A stretch of 7,299 nucleotides of DNA from Bacteroidales bacterium. GTDB lineage: Bacteria > Bacteroidota > Bacteroidia > Bacteroidales > UBA10428. Numbering within the stretch: position 1 is the stretch's first letter; each line of letters opens with the position of its first letter. Shown in pieces: positions 3,956 to 7,299 of the stretch. The translations under genes were made by a program, and so were the position numbers. The stretch is from NCBI GenBank assembly GCA_016926235.1, contig JAFGOZ010000096.1:1-7299 (forward strand), in the 5' to 3' direction. The notes below the pieces were generated by a model. It was not told the DNA's origin and made no database searches. It worked only from the letters and a program-made list of their open reading frames with translations.

Positions 3956-6112
3956 ATGGGAGAAGAATTACAATCATTGGGCTTCCAAAAAAAAGGAATC
4001 TATATTGCAGAGTTTGAATATTATCCTCTACAGCGTACTTCTTTAGACCAATACAAGAAAGCAAAGGTTATTGCTCCAAAAAGCTATGGGAAGTATGGGA
4101 AAAGGCAGCCAGATGGTTTATTAGTTAACCGCACAAATCCTAAGGATTTGAGAGTAATTGGCGTAATTGAATATAAACAATCTAAAGAATTTCAAAGCGA
4201 AGAGCAGAAAAAAGAGGCTGTTGAACAATGCAATGATTTGTGTCAAGAATTAGATTCAATATTTGGAATTATTACAGATGGGGAAAATTATATTTGGATA
4301 AATCCTAAAATGGATAATCCTGAAAATAATTATAAAGACAGAACAACTGGAAAAGAAAGAAGTTACAGTTTAATAAAAAATGAAGATAAGAAGTTTCTTA
4401 AGGAACCGTTTGTTCTACAAAAAACCTCGGAAAAAAACATAGATAAATTAGAATTGGAGACTGAAAACACTATCTTCTACATTAACAGAATAATAAACTC
4501 AATTTCAAAAAATAATTCAACCTTAAAATCAACAGAGGAAGTAAATCCAATAAATCTTGCTACTTCTGTATGGCAAGACATTTATGTAAATACAGGTAAA
4601 AGCCCTGTAAAATGTTTATATAATGTTGTTGAGTTATTCATTTTTAAATTTTTAAGTGACTTAGAAGTTTTAAAGAATCCATATAACTTTAATTTTGTTT
4701 TAGAACTTGCAAAAAATAATGATGCAAAAGAAGCACTAAATTATTATGCTACTAATTGCAGAAAACGCATAAAAAATGAATTATTCCCTGCAGGGGATGA
4801 CGGTACTACAATTTTAAACGGAACTATTTTTGTTGATTCTAAGGAAAATGCAGTTGAATCACAAGCATCACTTTTCAAAAACTCATTAGAGAAATATTCT
4901 AAGTTTGGTTCATTAAGGAATATTCAGAAAGACTTTAAAACAAAACTTTTTGAAACATTTCTTAAACAAAGTTCCGATAAAAGCAGATTGGGGCAGTTTT
5001 TTACTCCAAGAAAAGTTGTTAGAGCAATTATTGAAATGGCTGATGTTGACAAATTGAAGCCAGGGACAAGAGTTTGTGACCCATTTTGTGGTGTTGGCGG
5101 TTTTCTTACAGAAATATTTCAAGACCCTAATAGAAAAAGAGATTTTATTCCAAACTCAAAAGGAGAAATAAGCCCCAAAATCTCATATATTGGATTCGAT
5201 AAAGGCAATGATGAAGATGACGAAAGAGTGATAATATTAGCCAAAGCGAATATGCTCATTTATCTTTCTGAAATCGTGGAAAGATACCCAACATTTGCCC
5301 CTAAATTTTCAAAAGCAATTAATGATACCTTTCATTTATTAAGTGATTCCAATCTAGGCACTTTGAAAATTGTTAATTCTGAAACGGATAAGTATGATTT
5401 GATAATTACAAATCCTCCATATATTACAAGTGGAACTACTTCTCTTAAAAAAGAAATAGAAAATGAAGGTCTTACATCTAATTTTACAGCAAATGGGAAA
5501 GGTGTTGATGGATTATGTTTAGAGTGGATTATAAGGAATTTAAAAAATGAGGGCAAAGCATTTATTGTTTTACCTCATGGAATTTTTAACTCTACACAAA
5601 ATAAAAAATTAAGAGAATTTCTATTAACACAATGCTACATTCGAGGTATTATTTCATTGCCAATTAAAACATTTTTTAATACCCCTCAAAAAACTTTCAT
5701 TCTAATTATTGAGAAAAAGGAAGATAAAAATTCAATACAAGATTTTCCTGTTTTTACTTATTTGGTAAGTGATATTGGAGAGACTTTAAATATATACAGA
5801 TTTGAAACCGAGGGCAAAAGTGATTTAGAAAAAGCAAAAGAATTATTCAATTTATTTAAAGGAGCACCAAAAACATTTCCAATAGATTTAATTGGAGATA
5901 AACGCTGTAAGATTCAATCAATTGATATTTTCAAACCTGAAGCTAACTGGGATATTGATAAATTATGGAGCAGAGAAGAAAAAATTGAACTCGGTATTGA
6001 GGAGGAAGAAAACATCGTTACTATAGATGAGTTTAAAGACAAAATTGATGATTTGATGATTAAACTTTCTGAGTATTCTGAATTTATTACAAAGTTGAAG
6101 GATGAAATTTAA
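3956..6112 (+). CDS. Fused restriction nuclease / N6-adenine DNA methylase (BcgI-like, Type IIB/IIG RM subunit)
   Basis: This 718-residue protein combines cutting and methylation. N-terminal nuclease domain (about 1-160): Q-P-D-G at 51-54 and I-E-Y-K-Q at 71-75 supply the PD-(D/E)XK residues D53, E72 and K74, followed by FGIITDGENYIWIN (103-116) as in HsdR-N-type nuclease domains. A helical linker (about 165-335) resembles the HsdM N-terminal helical region. The methylase domain contains GQFFTPR (346-352, motif X), the AdoMet loop DPFCGVGGF (375-383), catalytic NPPY (486-489) and VLPHGIF (539-544), all typical of gamma-class HsdM-like N6-adenine methylases. All key residues are present, so both activities are expected. 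The architecture matches the BcgI A-type subunit, which works with a separate S subunit. The next gene encodes S and overlaps by 11 nt. The C-terminus (about 680-718) is a charged helix that could contact S. An ordinary Type I HsdM is the main alternative, but it would lack the nuclease motif. Confidence 0.88.
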   Translation: MGEELQSLGFQKKGIYIAEFEYYPLQRTSLDQYKKAKVIAPKSYGKYGKRQPDGLLVNRTNPKDLRVIGVIEYKQSKEFQSEEQKKEAVEQCNDLCQELDSIFGIITDGENYIWINPKMDNPENNYKDRTTGKERSYSLIKNEDKKFLKEPFVLQKTSEKNIDKLELETENTIFYINRIINSISKNNSTLKSTEEVNPINLATSVWQDIYVNTGKSPVKCLYNVVELFIFKFLSDLEVLKNPYNFNFVLELAKNNDAKEALNYYATNCRKRIKNELFPAGDDGTTILNGTIFVDSKENAVESQASLFKNSLEKYSKFGSLRNIQKDFKTKLFETFLKQSSDKSRLGQFFTPRKVVRAIIEMADVDKLKPGTRVCDPFCGVGGFLTEIFQDPNRKRDFIPNSKGEISPKISYIGFDKGNDEDDERVIILAKANMLIYLSEIVERYPTFAPKFSKAINDTFHLLSDSNLGTLKIVNSETDKYDLIITNPPYITSGTTSLKKEIENEGLTSNFTANGKGVDGLCLEWIIRNLKNEGKAFIVLPHGIFNSTQNKKLREFLLTQCYIRGIISLPIKTFFNTPQKTFILIIEKKEDKNSIQDFPVFTYLVSDIGETLNIYRFETEGKSDLEKAKELFNLFKGAPKTFPIDLIGDKRCKIQSIDIFKPEANWDIDKLWSREEKIELGIEEEENIVTIDEFKDKIDDLMIKLSEYSEFITKLKDEI

Positions 6113-7205
6113 AACTATTCCAATAAAAGAGATTCTATTTTCACCTCCTACAAATTCAGGATTGAAGAAGAATCATGTTGAACAGGAATGTATTAGTTCA
6201 GATTATATTCCTGTATATTCAGCGACAAAAGATGAAAACTTTGTTTATGGATGGGTTCGTAAGGATTCAAAATGGAAAAAATATAAGAATCTTTTAACAT
6301 GGGTGAAAGATGGAAGCTCGTCTGGTTTTGTATTTTATCGCAAAGAAGTATTTGTTCCTTATGAAAAACTTAAAATTTTAAAACTTAAAGAAGAATTTAC
6401 TGATTTTGTTGATTATGATTATCTTAAAATAGTTATACAAAATAAGCTATTATCAATGGGGTACGGCTTTGGCTTCAAATGTTCAATGGAGAGGGTTTTA
6501 GAAACAGAAATAAAAATACCAGTTGATGAAAATGATGTGTTTGACATTGATGCCCAACAGAAATTATCGAAAAGTTATAATTCTATTTCAAATCTAAAGT
6601 CAAATATTTATGATGCTTTTGATGAGTTTCAAGATATTAAGATTGATATTGATTTTAAAAGAGAATTCAAAAAATATAATGAGTTTGAAATAACCACCTT
6701 TTTCAAGCCAATTAAGGGAAAAGCTACATATACTCAGAAATATATTCGTAACAACCAAGGTGAATTCCCTGTTTATTCCTCACAAACTACTAATAATGGA
6801 GAAATTGGTAAAATAAAGTCATTTGACCATGATATGGAATGTTTAACATGGACAACAGATGGAATATATGCTGGAACTGTATTTTATCGTAACGAGAAAT
6901 TTAGTATGTCAACTCATTGTGGTGCTTTAGTTTTAAAGGATAAGTTTAAGGATTTTATTTCTTTAAAATATGTTTACTTATATCTTTTCTTGAACTTGAG
7001 AAACTATGCAATCGGAGAAGGAAATAAAAGATTGACAATAGAACAAATGAAAACTGTATCAATATTAATTCCAATTGATAATAAGAATAAGCCAAGTCTC
7101 GACCAACAAGAAAGAATTGTGAATAAGTATTACAAATTACATAATGTTGTGGATGAACTAAATTCATTTTTTGAAAATATAAATACTACATTAATAGAAT
7201 TATAA
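6102..7205 (+). CDS. Specificity (S) subunit of the BcgI-like R-M system, two TRDs
   Basis: This 367-residue protein should recognise the DNA target and dock the nuclease-methylase. It is an internal duplication offset by about 184 residues. The first target-recognition domain has IPVYSA (36-41) and LLTWVKDG..SGFVFYRKEVF (64-84); the second has FPVYSS (222-227) and CLTWTTDG..AGTVFYRNEKF (247-267). Each is followed by a helical conserved segment (D-I-D-A-Q-Q-K-L at 148-155, S-L-D-Q-Q-E-R-I at 332-339) that would form the antiparallel coiled coil setting the distance between half-sites. Two full TRDs predict a bipartite target. The start overlaps the upstream stop by 11 nt, implying coupled translation and matched amounts. 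The length is on the short side of typical HsdS (about 400) but complete. The recognised bases cannot be predicted from this reading. Confidence 0.88.
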   Translation: MKFKTIPIKEILFSPPTNSGLKKNHVEQECISSDYIPVYSATKDENFVYGWVRKDSKWKKYKNLLTWVKDGSSSGFVFYRKEVFVPYEKLKILKLKEEFTDFVDYDYLKIVIQNKLLSMGYGFGFKCSMERVLETEIKIPVDENDVFDIDAQQKLSKSYNSISNLKSNIYDAFDEFQDIKIDIDFKREFKKYNEFEITTFFKPIKGKATYTQKYIRNNQGEFPVYSSQTTNNGEIGKIKSFDHDMECLTWTTDGIYAGTVFYRNEKFSMSTHCGALVLKDKFKDFISLKYVYLYLFLNLRNYAIGEGNKRLTIEQMKTVSILIPIDNKNKPSLDQQERIVNKYYKLHNVVDELNSFFENINTTLIEL

Positions 7206-7299
7206 ATCTCCCCTTCACAGCCACACACATTGCCAAGCCCCACGAGCCAACGCTAAAACCAAAGCTTGTCAAAGAGTGTGTCTGTCCGAACGCACGGGA
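7206..7299. repeat. Spacer repeat, copy downstream of the R-M operon
   Basis: Directly after the S-subunit stop the base composition shifts to GC-richer, repeat-like DNA that aligns with 3425-3517 in the same orientation (see that entry). The copy begins within about 6-10 nt of the stop codon and continues to the window's end. No gene or T-tract terminator is visible in it. Confidence 0.45.

Noticed and set aside
3956..7205. Ordinary Type I R-M system missing its hsdR
   Set aside because: The methylase carries its own PD-(D/E)XK motif at the N-terminus, which standard HsdM lacks, so a missing translocase need not be invoked; sequence beyond the window could still change this.
1..7299. CRISPR array, tRNA, rRNA, insertion sequence or prophage integrase
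   Set aside because: No regularly spaced identical repeats, no cloverleaf or rRNA-like stretch, and no transposase or integrase motif were seen on either strand.

Overview
The window looks like an accessory (genomic-island-like) stretch of a Bacteroidetes genome. The signs are AT-rich coding DNA, almost no Shine-Dalgarno sequences ahead of starts, two matches to the Bacteroidetes-type -7 element TAnnTTTG (one with TTTG exactly 19 bp upstream), and many small ORFan genes separated by more GC-rich, structured spacers. The phylum assignment is inference; no rRNA or tRNA is present to confirm it.

Layout. 1-166: spacer with a TAACG-type motif. 167-1272: small genes of unknown function on the + strand, including one at 748-962 that appears to be an internally deleted, frame-disrupted relic. 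1389-1725 (minus strand): a UPF0175-family antitoxin gene whose partner, a PIN-domain toxin gene, is cut down to its first 41 codons. 1877-2587: an orphan beta-class N6/N4 DNA methyltransferase of the kind common on phages and mobile elements. 2636-3229: three very small genes joined by ATGA stop/start overlaps, the first carrying a one-base frameshift. 3230-3561: a gene-free spacer with a hairpin and repeat sequence. 3562-7205: a compact restriction-modification operon. 7206-7299: a spacer resembling the one before the operon.

The main system is the operon at 3631-7205. A small XRE-type helix-turn-helix protein is followed after 1 nt by a 718-residue protein that carries a PD-(D/E)XK nuclease motif at its N-terminus fused to a HsdM-like N6-adenine methylase. 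An 11-nt overlap then leads to a two-TRD specificity (S) subunit. No hsdR-like translocase gene is in the window. This is the plan of BcgI-like (Type IIB/IIG) systems: one polypeptide cuts and methylates, S selects a bipartite target, and the XRE protein probably controls timing. A well-formed promoter with a dyad over its start-site region lies just upstream.

The region shows turnover. Three separate genes are visibly broken (small-protein relic, PIN toxin, frameshifted first gene of the trio). Related spacer sequences bracket the R-M operon, and a short conserved motif follows the stop codons on both sides of the three-gene unit. I read this as cassette-like gain and loss of defence and ORFan genes at repeat-bearing spacers. 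That mechanism is a hypothesis; no integrase, transposase or canonical attC site is visible.
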